Shown: positions 34,001-44,620 of the stretch, piece after piece
Position numbering within the stretch: position 1 is the stretch's first letter
How the letters are laid out: the number at the start of each line of letters is the position of its first letter
DNA from: Lytechinus variegatus
Lineage: Eukaryota > Echinodermata > Echinoidea > Temnopleuroida > Toxopneustidae
Direction of reading: 5' to 3'
DNA: 64,000 bases
Assembly: GCF_018143015.1 (NCBI RefSeq)
Contig: NC_054743.1
Coordinates: forward strand, 28,864,934 to 28,928,933
Made by a program: the position numbers and the translations under genes
Notes under the pieces: model-generated
What the model saw: the letters and a program-made list of their open reading frames with translations, nothing else
What the model was told of the DNA's origin: nothing
The model's database searches: none

Positions 34001-37000
34001 AATTGGACTTTTCCACTTTCAGTTGGCTTCTCCATTCTCTTTATTCTCATTGGTTGATTTTGTGTAATTTGAATATATGCTAATTTTGTATGAGTTTTAC
34101 TGAGGCAAGGAAGCCCAGCAAATATAGCAGTGTACAACCAGACTCCTTCGGTTTAAGTTCTCTTTATTTGCGTCTCAGTTTTACTTATTCTCCTTCAGTT
34201 TCATGATTTAGAACTTCATTTATTTTCAACTCCAAACTTATAATTTTCTTCAACCCTACAACTGGTAGCAGCGGTGTTCGAACCTCATGCCTCGCTTATC
34301 TGTTCGCCACAAACTTTCAATCATATTTCGTCAACTTTATCGTCATCATGTTCCTGTTGGAGAAACATTTAGCCCTTCACAATTCTGTTCAGCCGTTACC
34401 TCTTGCCTGATTGATGCTAGCCAGCAGCTCGCCTACAACTTCAACGTCAATGCTGTGGCTTGTCTAGTAGGATGATGCTACTACCAGCCAGTCTTCGCCT
34501 TTAGCTCTATACGTGAGTGGATGAAAGCCTTGCCTGAGTACCAGCTCGGATCTTCGCCTATTGCTCTTCGTGAGTGGATGAACGTTCTGCCTGATTACCA
34601 GCCAACCTTCGCCTTTTTCTCAACGTGAGTAGATGAAAGTTCTGTCTGCGAGTCAGCCTCTCGCCTTAAACTACAACCATTGCCCGACTACATGGAGTGG
34701 ATGATGTCGCTGCCTATTTTTCTTCAGTCTCTTCGGCTCAACAGTCTCCCACCTTTGCCTCATGATGCCTTCTAGCCTCTCGCCTTGCTTCTCTTCGTCG
34801 AGTGGATGATGCTGCCTTTTGGTCTTCATGTTGCTTTGTCCCTCTATCTTCGCTCGATGCATGACACCTTCCAGCCTCTCGCCTGTTCCTCTGTCGCCTA
34901 CGCATCTAGAGTTGATGACGCTCTGCTTTGATCTTCGAAGCCAGTCACCACCTTTTGCTCTTCAGTTGCTCAAGCCCATGAGGGGATGATGCTGTTCCCC
35001 TGGTCTTCATGCACACAGTGAAATCTTTTCGCCTCCTAAGAAGGTCCGATATTCAACAACTTGAACTTGATGTCTCCATTTTACCACCAGACTACATTCT
35101 TTTCTCAAACTCTTAAACTTTAATTGGAACTTTTGGAAAATTTATTTCCCTGATGGTGAGAACACTAAACAATTTTCATTAAATTTTGTCACAGATTTTA
35201 AATTCGTTGAAAAATATAAAAATAATTTCTGATCAAGATATGATTTCTGTGATCATTAAATTCCCTTTACTTTAGATTTATGCAATTTTTTGTTTATTAG
35301 ATAATTTTGTATCAGTTTGATCTATGGAATAATCTTGCCAAATGTATTAATAAGTTCTATTCAATCGGTTTCGTATAAAAACGATAGATATTTACTATGA
35401 TAGCCAAATTCTAAATTCAATTATAACATTTTATCAAATTTTAGATAAATTATGTATCCAAACTGATCTATTTATACTGTAAAAGGCATATGATACACAA
35501 ATTCCAGTATTTTATTTATACTTGAGTGTTTTCTTATACACAAATAAATTCGATTAAAAAAAAAGCAATCAATATTCACTTTTTTATCAAACCCATATAC
35601 ATAATATTATATATGATTCTTAACTGGAATTAATCACATGCCTTAATTTTGATTTAATGTTAGGCTTATATAGAAACATTTTTTTAGCAAGATCATTCAA
35701 ATTCTACAAAAGTATATTTTTGTTAATTGAATCAGATAATTTTCTTTAGGTATTTATTTGTCTTAAATTGGGGTCTTAAATGTACATAAATTGAAATATA
35801 TTTACGATTTGTCAAATATGGATCAAGTGATTACAATTAATGTGCAATATATCAAAATCGTATTTTCTCAGCTCAATATTGAATCTGAATGTAATTTAAT
35901 ATTTTGATATTAGAGATGTTTAAATATTTAAATTTTGTCAATTTCTAAATCTGAAAATAATGTGAACTAAGTGCAATATATGAAATTGTAAAACTAAAGA
36001 TTATGACAAACAAAATTTTTTTGAAATATTTCATTTGTATACCTTAATGCTCAAAATTATTTCAATTTTTAATCACTGTATATTTATTGAAGTTTTATCA
36101 ATGATATTGCACAAAGTCAGACTTAGTTAAATGTTCAATTTAAATCATTTCTCATCATTTTTAGACTATTGAAGTTTCATCATATTGTAATTTTACATAT
36201 TATGCGCAATAATTCTTTTTTTATTTGTATTACTCAGTAATTTTCTTCCAAATTTCAGTTAAAAATCTTAAATTTGATACCCCTATTTTAATGTTTTTTT
36301 TAAAGTAAAGTCAAAGATTGAACTTTATACATATTTCACAGATTTACTTTGTCATATAATTTCAGAAAATATGGCTTTATTCAAATGTTTGATTTTTCAT
36401 AATTTCTGGTAATTATATTTGCTGAACGTCATATGTTTAATTTTTGTAAAGTTCAGTATTTTATCGTGCACTTTTCAATGTTATTCAATATTCCTTTGAG
36501 CTACCATAATTGTTTTTATCTATTTGTCTAGTAGTGCTCTCATAGGTTTTTCATTTTTTTTGTAAGTCCAGGAGATACATTTTTCCTGTCAGCAAGACAT
36601 GCATAATTTTAACTAAAACAGAAATCTTTAATTATTAAAAAGATATATATTCAAGATTATAACATTTTTTTTTCCGAAATCAAGACAAAAAAATTTCAAT
36701 TCTTTTTGTTTTTTTCTTAATTGATATGGTATTTCATTTCATGGCATGCACGTATAAGATATACATTGAAATGATTTGCAAGTTGATTTTCCATTGAAGT
36801 TACACATATGATGCCAAAAAGGAAAAGTTCAAAATTCTAATAAAAAAATATTTTTTTTCTTCAAATTTTTCTATCCTCTCCTAGTCTTCACATTTATTGT
36901 AAATATGGAATTATGTCATGGTTACGTTAGTTATTTTTAAATACTTTTATGTAAATAATGTTAGATGTTCAACTTGTCAAATTCTGGTTTTGCAGTTTAT

Positions 37001-40000
37001 TTTAGTTCTTTACTTTTTAAAAATTGAGGACAATTTTTTGAAAGAAGGATGTTTATGTAGGACTGTTATTTTGACAATTGGTTTCCTTTAATAGTTTAGT
37101 TATTTACAGTTCAAGCTTTGGTATTTAGTTCAGCTTTGTTTACATTCCTGATGCTTCTGTTGTCATCCATTTACATTTGACTTTCAACCTGCTTCTCCTG
37201 TCATTCCTTTCCTATTCAGATGTGTTCATTCATTACATTCCCACATCTGATTCTTTTGTTCAACATTCTTATTATGTAATCATCCCAACATCTTATTCAT
37301 CTCCATCCTCTATCTCTTATTGGTTATTTTTATGAATTGGACTTTTCCACTTTCAGTTGGCTTCTCCATTCTCTTTATTCTCATTGGTTGATTTTGTGTA
37401 ATTTGAATATATGCTAATTTTGTATGAGTTTTACTGAGGCAAGGAAGCCCAGCAAATATAGCAGTGCACTACCAGACTTCATCGAGTTAAGTTCTATTTT
37501 GTTCCCGTGTCTTTCGAGTTAAGTTCCCTCTTCTCCTCTCCGTTTGCTTCTGTTTGATGTGTGATTGAGCTTATGTTACTCCTTCTTCAGTTATTTAATT
37601 TCCCCTTAAACTGTATTTTTTCAACCCCACAATAGCATGTCCCTATGCGCTTGAAGAAGAAATAGTGAAAGGTAAGAATAAAGTAATCAAGATATTTAGA
37701 TTGGATCATTAGTTCAAAGTTGGTATTTCATGCATTGAAAAGATATGTTTTGAGGGATCTCATGAATGTAAATAAATCACTTTGATATCTCATTGAATTA
37801 GGTAAAGCATTCCAGAGGACAGCTGAGGCATGAGTAAAAGCACGCTCACCATATGACTTTGTAAAGACGAGGGAAATAATGCTTTTGAGCTTGATCTAAG
37901 ATTTCGGGATGGCTGGTAATATGATATTAAATCGAGTAAATAGGACGGGGCTATTTCTAAATATTGTTAAAGAATTCACACAACAAACGGTTGGAAATAT
38001 GTAGGTTTATTTCTCTCCCACCTGCTGGGCCCCAGTAAAAAGCATATCCGGTCGAGCTGTATCGGCCAGCACTTAATAATTGCATGCATGCAGGCACTGT
38101 ATGACTAGCAGCGCAACTTTTTCCCATGAGGCATATTGCGAAATTTGGCCTGTCTGCTGCAACTGATGGCGCACCATAACTGCGAATCCATCGAATTATG
38201 TGCTCGTCAATCACTTCATGAAACCAGGAATAAAATGAAATGCCACCAGTTTATTTGCAGTTGATTTCATTCGGTGTCAGTCTGTGAAATTACTGAATAA
38301 AAGATTATTCATGTTATAATTAAATGGACGGGCGTAGTACCTTTCTTCCGCAACATTGCTTTGTCGATCTGCAGTGGATGTAGTTGGCTTTGACTGCGGT
38401 GGAGATGGAACTTCTTGATGTAGAGGCATGGAATAACTGATTCCTAAATATCAAAAGAATTTGTCAAGAAAACGAATATCATGCAGTTTACTCTCAATGC
38501 ACACAGGTTCAACTAATCTTGATTATATAATTCAAATTGTGAATTTGCATGCAAAATCCTGTGTTCATGCTTGATGCAACCCTCAGGCTGTGCACTTCAG
38601 TTGCAGAATTGTTTTTATACAGTTATTTTTTTATGCATATCTGCACTTGAGGACTTGAAATTAAAAGACAGAGTGAAATGTTTATTTTATCAAAGAAAAT
38701 GATATGGCAGAAAGCTACCCGGCCTTAGGTGCACATCATCATATTTCATGGCTACATTTACGATGTCATAATACAAAGCAAATAGTGACCTTGCTGTCCT
38801 CCAGAGTTTCAACAATTTCTGTACTATAATATTCACACAGTTGACACATATAAAAAAAAAACACTGGTTCCTGCAAGGCGAAAGCACTGTGTGATCGATC
38901 ACCTTAATAAGATTCTTACACTATTTGAATGCTTATATAATGTGCACCATTACCACTAACACACTCTCACCTGTGCATTATTTGTAAAATATTGTATAAT
39001 ATATGTTTATAGCAACAACAACAATCTCAGGTATACTGCATATCCCACATATATTTTGAGAACTGGTTCACAAATCACAGTCATGATTACCAACAACCTC
39101 ACACAACTATAATTTCTTTGTATTTCACATTTTCTCATTTGTTGTTTTAGCTTATACGTCACGTATCATTCAGTAGTGAATATTTGAACATGCATCAGAT
39201 AGTCTTAACCACAAAGATCACTTGAACATAAAGACCACTCTTTCTCATATCCCTTTAACAAAAGTCATTGACTTAATACCTTCAGTTTTTAATGCCTCTC
39301 TAAGCCCTCTAGTGGTTGGGGTCATGAGAGCATGCATAGTGGGCGTGGCACCGACACCAGCTGCTCTGAAGAGAACAGTAAAGTGATGCGTACACAGATA
39401 GAAATACGGGCAATGACCTGACCGCAGCAAGTGGAATACAGATCGGAAACTCTCTGACCTAGATTGAGGGACAATCAGGATGATCTGCGTTAATGAAGCA
39501 TTTGCAATAGATTGATAAATATTTTACATCATGTCTTAAGACATCAATTAGCAACTAGTGTCTTCTATCTTGTAGCACAATGGGATGCAATTTATAGAAT
39601 AGTTGAAATGGCAATTAATACACAGGAGATGGAAAAAGAGGAGGAGGATGTACAGGAAGATGGGGGAGAAAGAGGAGGTAGAGAAGGAGGATTTGGAGAA
39701 GTATAAAATGATGAGGATAGGAGCGGAGGAGGTTCTAATTCTCCCTCCTTCATTATTGAGGAAAGAGAAGTTAAAAAAATGAACTTTAAATACACTTCAT
39801 CACCTCTGGTACATGGACATAATACACAGATCAACTCCACCATCTACTTTTTAAATGTCTTATGATGAACAGAAACTTGTAGAATATTTACATGCAAAGG
39901 ATTACCTTAGGCGGGGGAAATTTAATGAATACTGCACTCCTCATCATCATAAGATTTGTAAATTGAATCCTAATTAGCAGATACATATCCATGTACATTA

Positions 40001-43000
40001 ACAACAAAGGCTATCTATATTACTGATTGTGCATCTTTTGATTTACATGTAATATATTGGTGTTCGAGATTTGAATATCCTGTGATTAATTATTTATTTA
40101 ACTTTTTTGGAAGAAAAAAAATCGATCCGTATTGTGCAGTATATTCCAGATACAACTGCACAGAGACTAAATATGTGCACTTTACCAATTTGTCATCAAG
40201 GCAGTAGCTATAGCTGGCTCCTTGGTGGCGACTGATTGCCTGCAATAAATAAAGAGATAAAGGAAAGAAGAATTTCCAAGATTAGTTGTTTTGAAAATCT
40301 ACTTATGTGACTACAATATTTACCACGTTTAAATTCAAATCAGAGTTGGGAAAGAGGTGAATATTCTTCATTTTACTGATAGTTTTCAATTAAATCAAAA
40401 TAACTTCAAGGAATTATGGAGAAAATAGATGGCCATTTCATGGATTTAATGATGTAAAATTTGAAATTTCAGCAATTTTCTTTTTTTTTTAGGAGCGCGA
40501 TCGCACCAGCGCTCCTACCTCGCTCCTAAAAAAAATAAGAACAAAAAATCGCGCTCCTCAAAAATGAAGGTCTGAATGATGACGATGAGGATGATAATGA
40601 TGATAAATAGCTCTTCCATCATTTATCATTATCTGAATACGAGGAGGTGGACAAGGAGAAAACGAAACTTACTTGAACTTTTTTGGTTCTGGTACAATCC
40701 TTGGGAAGAGGTTCAGCCATGGTAGATCAGGATGCATCCAACACATAGTAGCCTGCTGTAGGTCACTCCTCCAACTAGACTCATCAACAGGCTTTTCATT
40801 CTAAATTAATTCCAAGCATACACATGGGTGATCGTAAATGGCAAGTCAACAGAGATGAAATTAACATTTAAGCTTTCTGGCCAAAGACTATTGTGTTGTG
40901 ATGTATGCCTGTAATCCAAGCCACGTGGGGGGAGTTACAAATTGATGCAGATTTTCGAGCCTTGGACAACGGATGTGATGTTTAATAAATGTTGCTCCAA
41001 GATGTAAATAATCATTTCTTCTGCAGAAATTCCATCACTAAAATTTTAGAGTTTGCATGCCAGTTTTGTACATTACCTTCTTCTACTATTTATGATATCG
41101 CTTTGATATATCCTGAACTATTTCATTCCATTAATGTTCTTTGATAAATTCATGATATTGTGGTGTACACATGGTAAACAGCATCCATAATCATAAAATG
41201 AAACTGCCTCGTAAAATAAAAAATGCATTATAATATAAATATACCAATGCTGACTATTATGACAGGACTTCTGTTTTGTACAGTATGACACCTTGTTTAA
41301 TTCAAGGCTGTGTGTGTGCAGGACAATCAACATGTTAGTTCTCACAATAAATTGAAATATGATGTAAGTTGACATTTTTTGTGTAGAATTGTCAATATTT
41401 GATAGTGTGGGGGTTGGCAAGGTCACATTCTTAATCTCTAAAGAAAATGAGTACAGAAAATATTTCTGTCAAACAAATAAAAATATATGAATAACATGCA
41501 ATTCTCACAGAAATTTTGAGTAAGAATATTGCAGGAGAGAGAATGAAGAAAGAGACAAAGAGAGACTCGAGCCCAAATCTTAGCAGAACTTTGCATGCAC
41601 GCATCCCCATCTATATGAATCCAGTCCCCCCCCCCCTCTTTACTCCACGCATGCACTCAGAAAAGTAACCACCAAACTATTGCACTTTTCATCCATCAGT
41701 GAAGTACCAATATGGTGTACGGTAAGCCTCACTTGCACATTTCACAACCCATCCATGCAATGTAGTTCAGTGGGAGCCTCACCTCAGTATCAGGACCATT
41801 GTCACCCTGTACAAATGAGCATAGTCCCCTGGCCTCCTCCTTCATTCGTATTGGTTGGCACCAGCCGAACGAGCTGCGTGACGTAAAGCGAACGCGAGTT
41901 CTGAGACACCAGTCCGGTGATAGGTCAGGTTTACCTCTAGCAAGGGATTCAATAAAGGTTTTATCGGTCGGCTGAAATAAAACGAAAATGGGTGGAACCA
42001 GTCAAGCGAGGAAATGATAACTGTATTTGGTAGTTTGCACTGCCCCTTTGTAAACGAGCAAAGTATTTGAACAGAATCAATCATTTTATTTGAACAAAGA
42101 AATAAGAGGGAAGTTGCATGTGCATTGATCAGTAAAGTTCATACAATGCATATCAAGTATTTAAATTAACATGAATCAACTCTACCCTGTGGTGTAATAC
42201 GACATCTTTATAATAGCTCAATTTAATCTAGTTTATTTGTTTGAATTTTGAGAAACACTGTATTCACCTAAAGTTCCTACTTTTTTATATGCTCTATACT
42301 GCCTACTCAGGTCAGCAAAATACTTGAGTGATGACAATTCAAGTTCACTGGACAATTCATCCCCAGTGATTGAAGGGAAAATGTTTAGAACCTGATTAAT
42401 CTTTTACCAATCTGTACAACATGGTTTGCAGTTAGGCAATCATTTCTAAGGATCCATAGTGTGAATCAAATGGAACATGGTTTACCTCTTTTGAAGAATT
42501 TGGCAGCTTCTTTTCTTCCTCTGCTTGTATAGCTTTTATAGCCTTGGTCAGTCTCTGACATGCCTCTACATCAAATACCTACAAGGTGAAGATAAAGATG
42601 TATGTACAATGTAAGTTAAGGTACATGATATAGTACTGAATGGCAATAGTGCTTTTAAATTTCATTTTTATAACAATGCTGTGTTCAGTCTTAATGCAAA
42701 TAATCAATTTCTCCTAAAGTTCTAAAGATATATATATCATTAGGGTTCAGGGTTGTGACAGAGTTTTTTAATCACAATACTTTTGAGTACGGTATTGGGA
42801 TAATGAGTTGACCGTTCATCAGGGTTTAAATTATTCTAAGGTCATTTTAGAAAATGGCTTTATGATTTACCTCAATACCCCCTTTAATTGACCCCAGAGT
42901 GTCTTTCCTTTTGACTTTTTTTCTTCATTTGTGATGAAATGTATGTAGAATTGTCCTCTATAGAAAAGTTGCCTTACCTAAAAATATAGAAATGCATAGT

Positions 43001-43428
43001 CTGTAATGGATTTTGGCTTCTTCATGTGCAGAAATGGATGTGAGAAATTATTGCCACCCTCCATGGCTCTGCCCCCCTTCCCCAACAAAAAATGAACATA
43101 CCTCATCTTGCTGCGAATCAAGTGCAGTGAAAAGCTTCTGATGATTTCTCCCATGATCCTTTGCATCAAGCTCCTTCTGCCCTCCAATAACTTCACTTTG
43201 AATTCTCCTTCTCATGACATTGCTGCCACCCCCGCTACCGAATGGATTCCGCCTCTTCCCACTCCGGCCCTCCCCTGGTCTGGCCGAATGCGACCCAGCA
43301 TTGACCAGCGACTGGTCGGACATGAAGGATTTCGTAGTCAGATCGCTGGTGCTTCGGCGATTTCGCTTCATCCGCACCTTCATAACGTGGGAGGGTTTGG
43401 TCCATTGCTTGCTTGGTGAAGTTTCCAT
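30685..43428 (-). CDS. DONSON: DONSON, replication factor (ten coding exons)
   Basis: Coding exons in transcript order: 43428-43102, 42578-42486, 41971-41783, 40800-40673, 40239-40186, 39458-39280, 38443-38341, 32994-32806, 31631-31436, 31044-30685. Donors are GT and acceptors AG throughout, phases agree, and the product is 605 residues against 566 in human. DONSON works in the nucleus in CMG helicase assembly, bringing GINS to loaded MCM, and in replication-fork stability. Diagnostic segments: RRNPF near the N-terminus, the TR-x-RFTS block, WMHPDLPWLNLFPRI, CPYFYLCTHHFTVLFRAAG, TPTTRGLREALKTEG, PPTILSPLPFKGAT and EVTGPVMPHNIHSL, each with a direct human counterpart. The start METSPSKQWTKPSHV was chosen because the next residues (MKVRMKRNRRS) align with human VVRLRRKRARS. 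It is convergent with SON, as in human. Confidence 0.95.
31436..31631 (-). CDS. DONSON: DONSON exon 9
   Basis: Encodes DNRPQSLVLVEGLDTQALYN, LLNSRT and GPLADIPPTILSPLPFKGAT, matching human [20 protein letters not shown] and GLPPTLLSPVAFRGAT. The donor is AAG|GTAATA and the first base completes a Phe codon with exon 8. Confidence 0.95.
31854..32038. mobile_element. Palindromic MITE (GCCGTTTCATAAAGCTG family), copy 2
   Basis: GTTTCATAAAGCTGTTTGTA and AAGAAAGGATCATCAGTC flank the centre, ending GAGCAGCTTTATGAAAAC. It is the most diverged of the four copies. It lies in DONSON intron 8. Confidence 0.8.
32132..32699. mobile_element. TIR element with TTAACCCT ends and G/C runs
   Basis: TTAACCCTTATTAAACTGGG at the left is mirrored by CAGCTAAGTTAGGGTT at the right, each followed inward by a G- or C-run (GGGGGGGTCAATTTGACC; GGGGGGGGGCAAATTTACC). 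A relative starts at 59797. DONSON intron 8. Confidence 0.65.
32806..32994 (-). CDS. DONSON: DONSON exon 8
   Basis: An acidic exon: Glu-rich run, then SSWLQSIGLDKTN, comparable to human FSWLEEMGVQDKI after its own acidic run. The donor is AAATT|GTATCC, a weak but phase-correct site; it joins exon 9 to read RVKFQSD. Confidence 0.85.
33236..33455. repeat. ~210-bp dispersed repeat, inverted partner of 29813-30025
   Basis: See the partner for shared blocks. Located in DONSON intron 7, just upstream of the LTR element in plus-strand order. Confidence 0.7.
33517..33578. repeat. Outer inverted repeat around the LTR insertion (left)
   Basis: TATGGTGCGCCAACTATTGG and CAGGCCAAATTTC recur inverted at about 38148-38200. 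The pair encloses 4.6 kb, including the LTR element and the older repeat it entered. Confidence 0.6.
33722..37631 (+). mobile_element. LTR retrotransposon fossil, non-coding (Ty3/gypsy-like by primer site)
   Basis: Two direct repeats, 33722-34260 (539 bp) and 37056-37631 (576 bp), both start TGTAGGACTG and end CCCTACA or CCCACA (TG...CA). The flanks are the 4-bp direct repeat ATAG at 33718-33721 and 37632-37635. A primer-binding site TGGTAGCAGCGG starts at 34263, complementary to the 3' end of initiator-Met tRNA with a mismatch. The 2.8-kb interior has no gag or pol, so it looks non-autonomous. Its first part holds degenerate ~56-bp tandem repeats (GTGAGTGGATGAA phrases near 34513, 34570, 34625) and the rest is very AT-rich. 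The first ~405 bp of the two LTRs look identical, suggesting a fairly recent insertion, while the outer ends differ. It lies antisense in DONSON intron 7. Confidence 0.8.
37636..37960. repeat. Older dispersed repeat split by the LTR insertion
   Basis: The sequence ending ...AGCACATCACACATAGC before the LTR element resumes after it as CATGTCCCTATGCGCTTGAA, so the insertion interrupted one pre-existing repeat. The right part continues to about 37.96 kb. Confidence 0.5.
38341..38443 (-). CDS. DONSON: DONSON exon 7
   Basis: Encodes ISYSMPLHQEVPSPPQSKPT and further polar residues, matching the position of human IEFSLPLIKES. Phase 1 in, phase 2 out. A 5.3-kb intron with the LTR element separates it from exon 8. 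Confidence 0.9.
39280..40800 (-). CDS. DONSON: DONSON exons 4 to 6
   Basis: Exon 4 (40800-40673) encodes LQQATMCWMHPDLPWLNLFP. Exon 5 (40239-40186) is only 54 nt and encodes SVATKEPAIATALMTNW. Exon 6 (39458-39280) encodes SFRSVFHLLRSGHCPYFYLC, THHFTVLFRAAGVG and TPTTRGLREALKTE. Joined, they reproduce the human order LIYWLHPALSWLPLFPRI, LMSDWSVSFTSLYNLLK, CPYFYVCTYQFTVLFRAAG, SPTTRGLREAMRNEG, the most conserved part of the protein. Confidence 0.95.
40486..40562. repeat. Short inverted repeat with GGAGCGCGAT ends
   Basis: TTTTTTAGGAGCGCGAT is mirrored by ATCGCGCTCCTCAAAAA, with two further GCTCCT copies inside. It lies in DONSON intron 4 and looks like a very small MITE remnant. Confidence 0.6.
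41783..41971 (-). CDS. DONSON: DONSON exon 3
   Basis: Sixty-three codons, phase 0 both ends. LSPDWCLRTRVRFTSRSSFG and MKEEARGLCSFVQ correspond to human [20 protein letters not shown] and QEEAQGLVQHC. Confidence 0.93.
42486..42578 (-). CDS. DONSON: DONSON exon 2
   Basis: Thirty-one codons (VFDVEACQRLTKAIKAIQAE then a Lys/Glu stretch), GTAAAC donor and TAG acceptor, phase 0 both ends. No strong human counterpart; accepted on splice sites and phase. Confidence 0.8.
43102..43428 (-). CDS. DONSON: DONSON exon 1
   Basis: Encodes the basic N-terminus (MKVRMKRNRRSTSDL), GKRRNPFGSGG (human ARRNPFARL) and ends LDSQQDE before donor GAG|GTATGT. Open frame continues upstream to an ATG at 43479, but the ATG at 43426-43428 gives the length that fits human. 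Confidence 0.88.
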
Positions 43429-43755
43429 CGAGATGTCAACTGACCTATAGTAGCACCTATCATACCAAGAATGAAACAAACTTCATTCAATGATATATTC
43501 CCCTAAAAATGAAGAGACTTGAACTGTGCTCAATCTTACCGATTTTCAATATAGTTTGAAAGGCGTTTTATAAAGTGTTAATTATAAAAGTGACAATTTA
43601 TGGAAAGCCAACCAATGCCATATTTTCTAACTAGCAAGGCATTGGCTAGTGTCACTCGAAGTCCATGCATTTTTATTATTCGTTAGGGTTAGGCCTACCT
43701 CAAGTGATGTTTGTGCAGGCTCCACTCCACTTCACTATATACCGCTACACTAAAC

Positions 43756-44457
43756 TATTCTGTGATCCATTTTACCTCAGATAAAATGAAATATTTTATC
43801 TCCATTAAAATCAGTGAGATAAAATACCCTTAAAATCTTTCCGAAATGGTATTCTGAGAACAATTTTATCTTCATTTTATCTCTGTAAGACACACCTACT
43901 TTTCAATCAATATCCAAAAAGAAACGCGCTTTTATAACTCTCACATGTCACTCAACCAATTGAAATCCATTCTGCCAGGAGGTGTGGCAAAGGGGCCAGA
44001 TTGCGTCAATTTTTTTACTTCAAATACGCTTGCATTATACGCTTGGGCGTCTTAACAGAGATTTCTTTTTAACAAAAAGAAATTTATTCTCAATAAATAT
44101 ATAACTATTCTTCATTTTCATGTCAACATTTGGGGTTAATTCACCTAAAAATATTGGTGAAATCAACGTCGCAAAGATAAAATAGCCCCTACCCTCTTTT
44201 AAGTTTATTTTATTTTTTTCTTTCAAAGTAACTTGGACGCAAGCATATCATCCGCGTTGCAATACCCAGATACGCGATGGGTATGTCTACGTAGGCACTG
44301 TTCTGCTGCGTATCAACTATGGTTACGCTAGATAAAATTTATAAGCAAGATACAATTGTAATTTTTATCTCAGAGATAAAATGTCATCTCAGAATACCAA
44401 TTTCATTTTGAGATAAAATAAAATATTTTAAAGATAAAATGACCTCAGAATACCGCC
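43756..44457. mobile_element. Long-TIR element with GGTATTCTGAG repeats
   Basis: The left arm contains TCAGATAAAATGAAATATTT and GGTATTCTGAGAAC; the right arm carries the inverse, ending GACCTCAGAATACC. Each arm has the GGTATTCTGAG / TTTTATCTC motif twice. It sits immediately after a head fragment of the 9.3-kb palindrome family (43705-43745), so it probably inserted into it. Confidence 0.65.
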
Positions 44458-44620
44458 CAGGTGTTTTAGCGATACACATGGTGGTACATGGGGATGGGAT
44501 GGAATCCCTGGCTCCATGGAGAGTAAGCAAACGTTAAGAAATTGATTTTCACTCTCTAGGAGCTCCTGGCTGGCTTCACTAGTATTTGCAGTGGCTTGGC
44601 GCGAGCCTGGCCTGCTCCAC

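Noticed and set aside
43429-43479. Longer DONSON N-terminus from the ATG at 43479
   Set aside because: The added residues are Cys/Tyr-rich and unlike the family. The ATG at 43428 gives an N-terminus of human-like length, though transcript data could change this.
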